A stretch of 64,000 nt of DNA from Aquanectria penicillioides (taxonomy: Eukaryota > Ascomycota > Sordariomycetes > Hypocreales > Nectriaceae). Where the stretch lies: positions 248,001 through 312,000 of the forward strand of contig PYIU01000003.1 in the NCBI GenBank assembly GCA_003415625.1, in the 5' to 3' direction. A program made the position numbers and the translations under genes. Under the pieces are notes generated by a model. That model saw only the letters and a list, made by a program, of their open reading frames with translations, ran no database searches and was not told the DNA's origin. The first letter of the stretch is position 1. Each line of letters starts with the position of its first letter. Positions 11,802-23,367 of the stretch are shown here, in pieces.

Positions 11802-13416
11802 TGCTTCTAGCAGCATTATTTGGTATTATCTGTGCTCAATCCAGGATCAGCAGCCGCGTATTTGCCGACGTTTTCCGTACTACTCACTGCCAGTATTCTT
11901 ATCTCCAATACCGCCAGATCGTGCCTCGCTCGATTTGAGTGCCATTTTGGGCATAGCGCAGCGCCCTCCGAATACAAGAAGTGCGGAGTGCGGGTGGGGA
12001 TTCATGTCGAGAATGGCCTCTGAGAGACTTGCTAGTGTGGTACGTGGCGTGAGTCAGTGCAAAGGATTGATAGCTCACTGCGTTACTTCATAGATAAGGG
12101 GGAGTGTCTACCGTCAGTTCTCGAACATGATTCTGAGGACACATTTGAATGGAATTTTCTAATATTTGCAAAGCCCAAAATATCTTGTTTTCGCTCTAAA
12201 ACAGGATCAAGTGACTAATTGCAAATTTGACCAAAATTGCGTGGGCATCTAAACCTGGAATAAAGTCGTTGATCCCATCTCGAGTGGCGGTGGCCTCGAC
12301 CAAGAGGACGAGTGAGACAACACACTACTTTCGTGGTCAATTTTACTCACCTGCGTTTCATTGATGGCGTCGAGTGGCTTCTCGCCTATGCAATGGAGAG
12401 GGCCCCAATGCGTTTAATGTAACAGGGGACATGGGCATGTGAACGAGGCGGACCAGCGGGAGACTTGCCGCCTGTAATTAGCCATGTTTCTGCTCTATGG
12501 CCCTAGAATCTTGTAGTTTTCTGTTTCCAAAATAAGCCTTGAGTCTCCGCATACCTTAGTTTCGACTAACAAGCCAAAGTCAATGATGAGGCGAAACGGT
12601 GGGATCAATTCCGCCGCTCTGTTGGCTGGTTAGACTTGTTTTTTACCCAGTGAGAACGCATTGATGCGAGCCTCGCAACCAAAAACTATGACTCGCCTCT
12701 CACAAAATTTCTAACCTTCTGAGATAGAAATGTACTTGATAATTCTGGTGCAATTTGAGATGACTTCAATAGCATTGGAAATATCAATGACTAACCGTGA
12801 CAAGATTTCACATACTTCATCATTCTTTATTTAAACTCCTCAAATGACTGCTTTTCAATCGTACTAACAGCATCGTAGCTTTGGATTGCTCAAGTTCTTC
12901 CTTTGGTATAAATCAATGATAGCTGTGGGACCGAGGATCTTCAAACGCATGAGAAATGGATAAAGGTATACCTAGCCACGCGTACGTGTTTTCTTGTCAT
13001 CTTTATTTTTATGAGATATTTGTAAATGTCTCTAGAAGCATTACCTAGCTCCCAGCAGGTCGAAAAACAAGGTTCTCGACTTGAAAACGCTTGTATTGGT
13101 CAAGAGGCAAGAGCATGGATATCAGTAGATTAAATCTTACATCCCGCCGGTTTGCCAACCATTCCTGTGCACCAATGGCCAATCAAATTCGTGCCATCAC
13201 ATTTACGCTATCACATTAATAACGAGCCGAACAGGGAGCGCGGTTCAGGCTACGGTTGGTTGCGGCTTAGGCAATCAAAACTGCCGACATGACTCCCAGA
13301 TTCGACGAGGTTGAGATATAATGGGGGATTACCACAGTGTGACTGGAAGAGTGAAAGGGTGCTATGAACTTCCTCTAGATCTTCAATTTGCTATAAGGTA
13401 TTTATCAGGTCACATC
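11802..13416. other. 1.6 kb without a recognised gene
   Basis: AT-rich sequence with only short unconvincing frames. An in-frame ATG at 13321 could extend the next gene upstream by 32 codons, but those residues lack family resemblance. Confidence 0.45.
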
Positions 13417-14710
13417 ATGGGCGACACACTATCCAGTAACGGGCCTGGCGAGCTTGCAGGTGCCTTCGAGCATGACCTGTCGTTGTCCTCAAAGGCTGTC
13501 CATGCAGACGACTACCTCAATAGCCATAGAGCGGTTGCACCTCCCATGCACGTATCCACGACCTTCCGCTATGATTCAAATTCAGAAAACCTTCGTCATG
13601 GCAGAAACTTCGATGTGAGTGAAAATTGTTTATATCTCTCAATCTAACTTCGACATGCTAACCTCAGATAGCCCAACACGCCTTTTGAGTCCCATGTCTA
13701 TAGTCGATATACAGCCCCGAATACCACGCGTCTCGAGGCATTGCTCAGCTCCTATCTGAATGGCCCATCCCTAACATACGCCTCTGGCCTAGCCGCTTTC
13801 CATGCTCTGCTTGTTTTCCTCAAACCCAGCCCGCATTGCTATCGGCAAAGGATATCACGGTTGCCATGGAGTCGCTGGGCTAATAAAAAAACTGAAGCCA
13901 TTCGAAATCTTGACCCTATCCGAAGACGATCTAGCCAAGCTGCAGCACGGCGATATCCTCCATGTTGAAACACCTTTCAATCCAACTGGTGAGGCTGTCG
14001 ACCTAACCAAATACCGCCGTATCGCTACAGAGCGCGGTGCCTGGCTTACCTGTGATGCAACTCTTGCACCGCCACCACTGCAAGATCCCTTCGCTCTCGG
14101 AGCCGACATCGTCATGCACAGTGGCACAAAGTACATTGGCGGGCATTCGGATATGTTGTGTGGTGTTTTGAGTGTCCGCTCAGATCTTAACGTCTCGAAT
14201 AATTGGATTGATGACCTTCGAAATGAACGTGCATTCTTGGGGAGCACCCTTGGAAGCTTCGAAGGTTGGCTTGGCATCCGTAGTGCTCGCACCTTGGAGC
14301 TTCGAGTCCAACGCCAGGCCGCAACAGCCGAAGCATTGGTTAGTTGGCTCGCGGCTTCACTATGCGAAGGAGGAGCCACAGGTGCGGTAGTTTCAAGTGT
14401 TCTCCATGCGAGCTTGCAACCTGAGGCAAGAGAGGAGGGTTCATGGTTACGGAAGCAGATGCCTGGTGGCTATGGAGCCGTGTTTTCCATTTTGATGAAG
14501 AATGAAAACTTGGCTAGGAAACTACCAAGCAAGTTGCACCTATTCGACCATGCCACGAGCTTGGGTGGCGTGGAAAGCCTGATAGAATGGCGTGCTATGG
14601 CTGATAACTCGGTTGACAAACGGCTCTTACGAGTTACCATCGGAGTCGAGGCTTTGGAAGACTTGAGGGCGGATTTCTTGCAGGCTTTTTGCGCCTTGCA
14701 AAACGAATAA
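13417..14710 (+). pseudogene. Trans-sulfuration-type PLP enzyme gene with a one-base frameshift
   Basis: It belongs to the Cys/Met-metabolism PLP enzymes (cystathionine gamma-lyase/beta-lyase/gamma-synthase group, nearest in pattern to the uncharacterised fungal YHR112C-like branch). Exon 1 is 13417-13614 with AVAPPMHVSTTFRY. The intron 13615-13671 (GTGAGT...GATAG) joins FD to PNTPFESHVYSRYTAPNT. The active-site Lys is in MHSGTKYIGGHSD and the PLP-contacting Asp in TCDATLAPP. Near 13830 the frame shifts: the text before it (LAAFHALLVFLKP) and after it (RIAIGKGYHGCHGVAG) are both family-like but lie in different frames, and removing one C from the CCC at 13830-13832 would join them. The rest runs cleanly to the stop at 14710. 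Pseudogene or sequencing error; the neighbour dehydrogenase has the same kind of lesion. Confidence 0.75.
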
Positions 14711-14800
14711 GCTTGCATTATAGGAGTTAATTGCGGTGTCCCCTTTGTGTCTTGCGCTTATTTAAAGCTATTCTGACATTTTTATCCTGTAAGGCTTTTT

Positions 14801-17674
14801 TCATTGAGACACTTCGAAATCCTCTTCCTTAAGAATACCGACGTCAATCTTGAACTGTCTCAACCATGCAACATTATCGGCAGGCGTTTGATTCCATTGG
14901 TCGTCGCTAGAAGGTGTTGGCTAATATTCAAGAACTTTGAAAAGAGAGAAATCACATACCTATCATACATAATCCACCTAGCCTGATGTTGGAGCTCTTC
15001 ATCAGTTGGAATATGTTGTCTGGGGTTGTTCGGAGACATCGTTGACACTACCCATCGGGCCAACTCCATTGTTACCCATCGGTGGAAGTTTGCATTGTGC
15101 TGGTAAATCGGACTTTTTACTGCCGGTTGCATAACCTCCATATTATTGAGTGCTCCAGAAATGTTTGAGGGGGGTTGGCCAGATGACTGATCAATCGACT
15201 GCGTTGGCTGTGCAGAGCCTTGTGACATGAGCTTTCCGATGGGTGGGCTGAGTAGATGGGAGTAATTTCGCGTGACCTGGGCGTTCAAGTACCGTCTCTT
15301 AAATGACATGAGCCAAGCGTCGTTGGAAACTGCCACACGTTTCCAGTCTTCGTCATCAAATTCACCAATAATGAAGTGGGTTTGTCGTTGGAGGCTGGCA
15401 TCATCCGGCTCGATTCCATGTGCTCTGATCAAGTCAACATATTCGGATAGTCTCCTCTCCAATTCACTGTAATTCTTCATGATTGAATCAATCTTTGAGG
15501 AATCTATTGGCCAATTTTGTGTTTCCGTACCGGAATTGGTGTTTGGGATCTGGGCTCGTTGGCGAAAGCTACTGAGCCATGCTGTCGAGGATCCAACAAG
15601 TTCGATCAACCAGTTAGCAATGAATTCTGCTGGGCAGGTCGAATGGTCCTCGATTCGTCGGATGATTCGAGATGCCTCTTGCTGGAGGTCTTGGTCTGTA
15701 AGAGGAACCGTTTGATCGGCTCCTATAAAGGCCCGAAGTTGATACTCCAATGGACAAGAGTCAAAAAGAGTGTCCTGCCCAATAATCTTGAGTAGAGGGA
15801 GTCGACTTTCAGCTGGTGACCGCACAGGGTTGAATTTACCCTGTCGAACGATGCTATCAGACGACATGATCAGATCTCTCAGCCATGACGACCCGGGAGC
15901 TTCCTGGTTAGATAAAACTTCAGAGGCGAATATGATGCGACATGCCTCCAATTGCATGTCATCCGAAGTTGGCAGCCGTTTTGATCGCTCATAATACACT
16001 TGCACGAAATGCATCAACTCGAGTTCGACCAATTCATAGGCGTTGCGTGGCGATTCAGACAACGCATTGCTTGCCTCGAATGGAAATGGAGTAGCTCTTT
16101 CCGTAGCAATAAAATCTGGCTCATTATTAGCACTTTTCTGGCTCTCGACACTTCCTCCACTCACATGGCGGGATGGAGTTCTCCAGTCGAGCTAGGACAT
16201 CGTCATCAAAGCCCCAGTTCCCCGTCCAATCGGCCATGGTATTGCCAGATTTAAAATGATCTGCCAGATGATCGACCCTGGCTGTCCAGGTATCCATTGT
16301 AATGCCACAGAATCCACACCTCGATTTGATGTCCGGCGCCGCCATTTTCCATTGAGAGAGTGGCTTTTCAAGATCCTTTGGTTTAACATCGTGAACCAGC
16401 CTCAGATGTTGGCCGAGGTGATCTTTCCTATTGAAGGTCCGCTCCTCTGGTGGTCTACCTCGGCAGTCTGTATAGTTGTGACTCTTGAGATGGGCATCGT
16501 CTGGTTCGGCTTCACCGCAAAACACACATCGCGACACCTGGTTGCCATCCGCTTCTCGCGGTCCTTCGGGGGCGCAAACCCATCTTTCTAGGGCCAAGTG
16601 CAACGACTTTTCATGTCTCTGCCAATTATGCTTGGTTCGGAAGGTTTCTGTACAAAATGTGCACTGGAAGGTATTCAAAGGTGTGAAGAGGGACGTTTTG
16701 GTGTGGATCTGCTTTTGGGCAGCACGCTTCTTGCGACGCTGGCGAGAGCCGCCCGAAAAGACCTTCAAGGCATCTGTTGGGTCTCTGGAATCATAAGAAT
16801 ACACAGACCCGCTCGAATGTGATGTTCCTCGACTACTTGCAGAAGATGCTCTGGACAGAGGGGTGCCGGATCCATCATTTGAAACTTGAAAGTTGGAAGG
16901 GCTTTCGATGCCTACACGAGGATTAGTGGGGATCTTAAAGGCGACGAATATAACTATAAACTTGCCTGGAGATGTGTCGTTATATGACGCCATAGCACGC
17001 GCAATAGCAGATGCGGTCACGGGCTCATATTCCGGAGGAGAGTCGACCCATCTCTGCAATGGATCCATTTGCTGGGTTCCCATTTCCACAGCAGGAGTTC
17101 CTGGTCTTCGAGGGATATCAATAGATCCGGTAGTGGAGTTTTGAAAACGGGAGGAAGACGAATTTTGAATCTTTCCGCGGCGTCGTGCGTTGGCTAGCCA
17201 GTTGGAAATCTGAGTTTTGTTCAAGCCAGTTTGGCGCTGAAGCGCCTCCTTCTCCTCTTCGCTCGCGAAAGGGTGCTGGCTATGGTTCATCAACCAGTTT
17301 CGTAATATCTTGACGGAATCTCTAGAGAATCGAGATCCAATTTTGGGCGGAGGTGCCCCATTTGCTGTATACCGTGGCGGTGAAGGAAAGGCGGACGGTG
17401 TCTCCTCATCAGTGGTCATGGAACAGTCCAGCCCCTGCTGGGCTTCAGAAGGTTCATTCGACGGCGTCAGTGCATTACCGCGGGGAGGAATGTTAGCCTG
17501 GAGCATATGTAGCAGCTCCAGGTCCTGGAATAGGCCGTCATCGTCGCTCAGCAAGATGGGCTGGTCGGTGATGTCATTGTAGCACGCCTCATCGAACCCC
17601 TGATCGAACGAGACGAGGGCTGATGGCGAAGCGGTCGGCCCGAGATCCATTCCAGGGTCGATGGAAGAGTCCAT
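14801..17674 (-). CDS. KN-homeodomain / C2H2 zinc-finger transcription factor 2 (paralogue of the gene at 7808)
   Basis: Exons in transcript order are 16966-17674, 16165-16911, 14960-16115 and 14801-14906, giving about 905 residues. Domain order matches the first copy: acidic N-terminus, KN homeodomain at about residues 115-170 (FSRDSVKILRNWL, TGLNKTQISNWLANARRR), Ser-rich linker, C2H2 finger (FQCTFC...HNWQRHEKSLH), CVFCG and RCGFCG Cys/His segments, then a long helical C-terminal half with DEELQHQARWIM and final DDQWNQTPADNVAWL. The two C-terminal introns sit exactly where those of the paralogue sit. The first intron (16912-16965) is 54 nt, GC-AG and stop-free; its translation is an odd hydrophobic insert missing from the paralogue. 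It faces the first copy across two metabolic genes. Confidence 0.87.
16912..16965 (-). other. Probable in-frame GC-AG intron of 54 nt
   Basis: The minus strand reads CCAG|GCAAGT at 16965 and GTGTAG| at 16912. The segment is a multiple of three without stops, so it could be retained or spliced. Its translation (hydrophobic, Ile/Val/Phe-rich) does not fit the polar Ser/Pro linker around it and has no counterpart in the paralogue, where SPG runs on directly. Splicing is the likelier reading. Confidence 0.6.
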
Positions 17675-18442
17675 TTTTGTGGATATCTAGCGAACGACTG
17701 TTATCGGGAAAGGTTGTGAGATTAAAACTCTCCCTGCACATCATCCGGATGCACAACGTGAATGAATCGAGGGTCGTGCAGGACAAAGTGGGGCTTCATG
17801 TCAAATGCACCCTACGAACTCCACTAGCACGGATCAGGAACAGATGATAAGGCGCTAGGGCGCTCAAAGTGCACCTTGTCCTGCTCGTGCGATGAGGAGA
17901 TTCTTGAACAGAAGGTTGGCATTCAGGTAAACTAAGAACTATTGATACAGAAGCTGTCTTGATAACCTTCATCAGTGTTTGTCTATTTCCTAAATCGTTT
18001 GTATCTTCCTTTTTCCCCTCTTCTTTCTACCCATCTACTCAGTCAGTTTATTCCGCACAAGTTACTGCAAAGACACAATGCTTCGCTTGAGTTGTTCAAC
18101 ACTCATGAAACAAAGAGAAAGATATCATGACTAAGCTGCATAACCTATTAATCAATATCATATCAATATTTCACTCATAAATCTAGGCGTATTATAAACC
18201 ATCAAAGACATGTTGGACCTCGACTTCAAAGGGCCCACTTCAACAGCCATCGTCTAAGCCGAAGGTTGCCGTCACCTTCCTCTCCATTCTGCAATCCAGA
18301 GCCGAGAGCCGTCCCATCAACCCATTTGCAGCCTCAAAAATACATAAGTCTGGCTCAATAATTGAATTCTACCGTTTTTTTAATCTTAGTGCCTTATAAA
18401 CCAAGCATTGAGGTCATCCATACCTAGCAGACAATAATTTTG
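17675..18442. other. Intergenic region between convergent/upstream flanks
   Basis: This stretch contains the promoter of the second homeobox gene and the 3' flank of the secreted-protein gene. No further gene is visible. Confidence 0.4.
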
Positions 18443-19407
18443 TCATTTAGGACCACCGGCAGCGCCAGAGTTGTCCCAATAATTGTCTCCCTTGGATCTG
18501 CAAGTGCCGATAACGCAATAGTAACCACCCCCTCGGTTGTCCTCATTCGGCGACTTGACAATGATTGGGTCGCTTACTATCGTGGAAGGGTTTCCGCAAA
18601 TAGCCAGAGTTGTGGCATAGTTCCTGACCGTAACGGCAGTGTGCGCAGTATTATACCAGATACAGACGTCATCTCCAGCCACTCCACCACAATTGTAGTT
18701 GTCTCCAGTCGTCCAGCTCTTGGTTACGGAAAAGCCAAAGATCCCCCATTTGCTAATGGCAGCACTAGTGGAGAAACCGATTGTGAACGACTCAGACTCT
18801 GTATATCCTACGCTACACGAAGCGGCTGTCCCACAGCTGATGACTTCCTGTCAGAAGGTATCAGCGATCAATTCTAAAAGTTCGATATGAAGCTTACACT
18901 GATTTGCATGTGATAATAGTTCTGGTGTGGATCGCCATCCCCAACCAAAACTATGCTCTAGATTAGACCGCAAGGGACGATGATCTGCCGCTTTTCGTCG
19001 TTTTTGACAGGAGTAGGAGTGAAAGCACCCATGCCAGGGAGAGTACAATCGACGGTAGCAAACTCATTGTTGAACATTTTGTTGCAGATCGCCCCACCGG
19101 ATTGGTCTTTTTTAGCACGAGCCTGATACGTAATGTTGCCAAATGACACAGTGCCAAAGCCATTGCGATTAAGATCAAACGTGATGGGGAAATGGGTAAA
19201 ATCCCCGCTGTTCATAGTGTCTCCATCTGCTTCGCCATAATACTCAGTCTTATCCGCATTGTAGACTTTGACGGATTTGGTCTCTAATGTCTTGTCGTAC
19301 TTCCAAACAGCCCGGACCTCCTGAGGTGCTCGAGTTGTGATGGTAGGTACCCCAAAAACGTTTGTGGCAAAGACTATCAGGGAGAAGGCAAGAGTCGACT
19401 GCATCAT
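18443..19407 (-). pseudogene. Secreted cysteine-containing protein gene with one in-frame TAG
   Basis: I do not recognise a named family. The start at 19407 or the ATG three bases later gives a clear signal peptide (hydrophobic core LAFSLIVFATNVFG, cleavage likely after FGV). Exon 1 is 18898-19407 and exon 2 is 18443-18847, joined by a 50-bp phase-0 intron (GTAAGC...GACAG). Counting through, 304 codons remain, but codon 150 is TAG at 18958-18960. The same frame on its far side continues as convincing protein (SIVLVGDGDPHQNYYHMQI) and into the spliced exon 2. Exon 2 has regularly placed Cys residues (SCGTAASC, YNCGG, DVCIWY, YYCVIGTC), suggesting disulfides. A single CAG-to-TAG change would explain the break. 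It may be a fresh pseudogene, a readthrough case, or an allele. Confidence 0.6.
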
Positions 19408-21388
19408 GAAGGAGATCCAACTTCATACAGCGTTTAAATGAGTCGAGTACTTGCATTCAGCAGTGTGCGCGGGTTAGCCTTTATAATCTTTTGGAGCATC
19501 GAATTCCCACCGCCTGCATCATTCAAGCTTTCACGCCAACATCATGACATCTGTGGGGGACAACATTACCGGCCATGCCCACACGGTTTCATGTTTAGCT
19601 TCGCAACCCAACCTTCCAAATTAGGAATTTCCATTCTCCTTCTGCGCATTGAGAAGGATTCATGTACCGACACTAGCCACGAGGGGTCTTGCCAAGGGTG
19701 GCGGAAAAGCGTCAGACTACCTCTCTGTCACACAGGTGCACATTTCTGAATTGAGGTCAAAGTATTCCATTTCCAGGGTGCGGCGCCTCGGCACGGTCCG
19801 TTACAGCCATAAAGCTGGATACACTATTTCCTGCAATTGCATAGTGAATATATCAATTCCCAAAACGGTAGCATTTAGTGTGGCTGTTCCTAAACAACTA
19901 CAAGCTTAGTGGATTGCTGTCCCATGGTTTTGATGTGGAACCTGTAAGTCCTACAGTATTGAGCAGGTGTGTATCGTAGGCAAACAACAAGGGGCAGCCT
20001 TGGTAGAAGGAACGGAAAATTCGGTTGCCACCGTTGTGTGCATCAAGTTAAGGTCATTAGATGCAATATCGGACAGGTTTCCAAAACAGGGTGGTCGCGT
20101 GTGCGGTCGCCGAAATCGAGGTGGCGGTACACTAATGAAAGTGGAGGGATGCAATCAAGATCGTCTCACCATGGGATGCTACAACCCTGCCAGAAGATGT
20201 TTCATCAGCTGCCCTCTGTGTAGTAATTGTTTTTTTGGGCAGCCTAACAAGAACCACAAATGGCCGTTCAGGCTTCCTGAGAGTCCAATTTAAGACAAAG
20301 GTCATCTCGGATGGTAAAGGAAGATGAACCTAGCGTCCAGGGTAAGATTCCTCTAGTCTGATTGATAAAGCCTGTTCAAAAATAAATCTCCCGATGAAAG
20401 TGGAATATCTGAAACATGTTCGCCAAAAAGACATGAAGGGATCAACTTGGGATGAAGACGTCGTCATCAAGCACAGCCACGATGCCGAGTGCCCTCCCAA
20501 TGAACCTCCATCGAATTAAGAGGGCTTTCAGTTACCTCAACCACATACGGTTTTTCTCCCTATCAAAAAACTTTGCTTTTTACCACACGTAGAGGTTTAC
20601 TCCAAAAGTCGAAGCTCTCATCTCTCAACTCTACCACCGATGATTTTTTCCCCTTTCCGTTTACCTTTATCATTCAGTGAAGAACTTGGGTGTGCAAAGA
20701 TCAGTAATCCCCCATTGAGAAAATTGGTCCGGCGGCGGACCAAATTGTCAGAGTTCAGGCTTCCCGAAGGAACATGAACCTGCAGGGATTGTGCAAAACA
20801 AAGCACAGGGGATCGACGCCCATGCTAGGGTGAGTATTGGGTATGGCCTTATTACTCTCCTTATCATCCGCAGTCAGACTAAGTCAGGGTGTTGCAAAAT
20901 GCGGAGGATTCATTGCTTGTTCCTCTCGAGTGCAGCGGCAATCCCCATCTGGCCTGGTAGTAATAGCAACTGTGCAGCCTGAAGGATTCATGCCCTCAGC
21001 TATGAATTGCAATGATAATGACGGTTCATCGGCGCTATTTGGTCATCTCTTCCTTGAATAAATCTCCATTCCACGTTGTAGTCCTAACAGTGATTGTGAA
21101 AGCTCAAACCAAACTCGGGGGACCCAAATTAAGCAAACAATTTCAGAGCAACCTAATTCTTCCCATGGTTTCTGATATGATCAAAAAAGTATGTCGGTAT
21201 TCGTTATCTACATCAAATCGACTAATCCTCAGCCGTCAGGGGCCTGGAAAAAAGACTTGTAGCTTAAACAGTCGCTGTGCACAAAAGCCCCAGCATACAA
21301 ATGCGGATCTGCAAACCTAGCCCATCCGTAACTGCAAACCCTCGGACACATTTCCCAATTTAGTTATTCATTTTCATCAAATCCAATT
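19408..21388. other. 2 kb without a recognised gene
   Basis: Only short open frames on both strands; none shows a domain, signal peptide plus conserved core, or spliceable continuation. Two similar short strings (GTTCAGGCTTCC) occur near 20268 and 20753, too short to interpret. Confidence 0.45.
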
Positions 21389-22533
21389 TTAATCCTGCTT
21401 CGGGGCAAGAGACATGTGGAATTCCAACTCCGATTCAGCCTCGGGGTCGCCTTTTCGGGGCACAAAAGTGACAGTGAGACCGTCTTTCACGGCAAACACG
21501 GAGTCGTTGCCAAGGTATTCAGAGTCGCTGTCGAAGATCTGGGTGATGACCTTCTTATAGCCATCGGCGATAACCTATTCCTCTGGTTAGGATGTACTGT
21601 AGGCAGAGTGTCCTATTGGTTAGAAACTTACCATGAAGTGAAGGTGAGCAGGTCGGTACACATGTCGGTCTAACATGTTCAGCAGCTGGCCAGCCGGGCC
21701 ATCGTTAGGGACCTTATGCAGTGTAAGTCAAGTTTGTCGATGAAATACATAGGTATACTAACGGGATAAGGAGTGGGCTTGATGCAGTAGAATGAGAAGC
21801 GGCCCTCAGCATCTGTGATGAACTTTCCTCGTAGGTTGTGCTCCTGCTGGTTGGAATCCTGCTGCTCGTACAGGCCTGAGTAGATCGTTAGAAACCCGAA
21901 ACACAAGCGAATCGTCTCGTAAGAACCTACCGTTTGTCGAGGCCTGCCACACTTCGACGGAGGCGTTGGGGATAGGCTTTCCAGTCTCTGCGGAGGTAAT
22001 GGTGCCGTACAAAAAGACCTTGTGGGCATCCTTGGGGGTATCGAAAGAAATGGTAGTGCCGTTGGGACGGATTGGGGTGTCTGCTCGCCAGAAGGGACCA
22101 AGAATAGCAGACAGGGTGCCAGAGTTGGCGTTCTTGGCAAAAGCACGGTGGGTAATGTCATCCACCAAACTGCGACAGTTAGTGATCCATACGCAATTGT
22201 GTAGCCGTCGTCATCCTCTGTTGCTTACGTCTCAAGTCCAATGACATCACACATAAGCTGACCCTCGTTTCTGCGGTCATTGCTCATCTGGCCGGCTTTG
22301 TTGATCACGTCAAGGGCAAGCAGCCACTCGTCCATGGTCAAGTTGATCTCGCGGCAGAAGTCGTGCATGTGCTGGACGAAGCAGCCCATGACTTCTCGCA
22401 GTCGAGGGTTAGTGTTGGGGCCGAACGACTCAATAACTTGTTTGGTGAACTCTTGGCCGAGGCCCTCAGCCTCGGCGGCCTGGCGAGTCTCGGGCGTCGA
22501 CTCGACGGCGGCTGTGACGGTCTGTGTGGCCAT
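21389..22533 (-). CDS. Intradiol ring-cleavage dioxygenase, hydroxyquinol 1,2-dioxygenase-like
   Basis: This non-heme Fe(III) enzyme opens catechol-type rings between the two hydroxyls; in fungi the closest group acts on hydroxyquinol to give maleylacetate. Five exons, in transcript order: 22229-22533, 21931-22169, 21763-21875, 21632-21712 and 21389-21574, giving 307 residues. An N-terminal helical dimerisation domain (about 1-115) is followed by the catalytic beta core. The expected iron ligands are Tyr184 (GLYEQ), Tyr218 (PTPYP), His242 and His244 (YRPAHLHF), with the usual 34/24/2 spacing. GPFWR and EVWQA are also typical. The ATG at 22533 was chosen over the further upstream frame because MATQ begins the family-like region. 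It is the likely core step of the surrounding catabolic cluster; the choice of hydroxyquinol over catechol is an inference. Confidence 0.9.
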
Positions 22534-23367
22534 GTTGACTTGATAGGTCAGTGTGGTGGTTGTGCGGGACGGAGTTTGGTGCAGGCTGGGGTCGGCTAAG
22601 GAACTGTTGTGATGTAGACGGGCTTTGGCTGTCAAGAATGGTGTAAAGACGAAAGACGAGGAGAGCCGCGAGTGTTTTTATGTTTGCTTAGTACGGATAT
22701 GTGGCACCAGGCGGGTTTACGAACGAGACTTGGCAGGAGAAGCGTATGTGCGGCGACGATCCGGCATTGCACGGCGTGCGTTTCAGCAATGCACATTACA
22801 AACCGAACGATAGCCAACGGTCCAGCTGGATAAACAAGCACCCCGCAAAATGGAGGCCCACGGGGAATGCGGGGTTCCGCCGGATGCTGCAGCGGAGGGC
22901 TATCGAGATCTCCGAGCTGCCCGTATGCGGCCGTCTCAGAGACCGTTCTTCGGCTACGGGGTTGCGTGAATGCCCTCAGCCGACCCCGGTCCCGACACTG
23001 AGGGCATTACCCGCCGGCACCACATGACTCGGTTGGCGCACTCGGCAGCGGATAATGTGCTCCAGACAGCGGGAATTGGTTGCGGCAGGTCGTTTATTGG
23101 CAGAAAACAGCGTGAAACCGGCTTTGGGTGTCGGCCTATTGCTGGTATTGGCGCAGCATCTGACGACTGTCGTGCCCGTGTGGTTCGACAATTACGGTGC
23201 GCACCGAGCCGTTGAGAACTCCGGAGATGGGGAAGTCCGATGCGAGACAGATCCAACAGTAGGCACATAGACGCAGGACCAGGAGGGACAATTGGTGCCA
23301 ATGCCATGACCTTCTAGAATTCTTCCATCTAAGGACCACCACCACCACCCGATCGCACGCCATGCAG
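22534..23367. promoter_or_regulatory. Upstream region of the dioxygenase gene
   Basis: GC-rich 834-bp gap. A CGG-N4-CCG arrangement (CGGGGTTCCG, about 22870-22879) resembles Zn2Cys6 half-site pairs and would suit control by the regulator at 28471, but this is only a pattern match. Confidence 0.3.
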
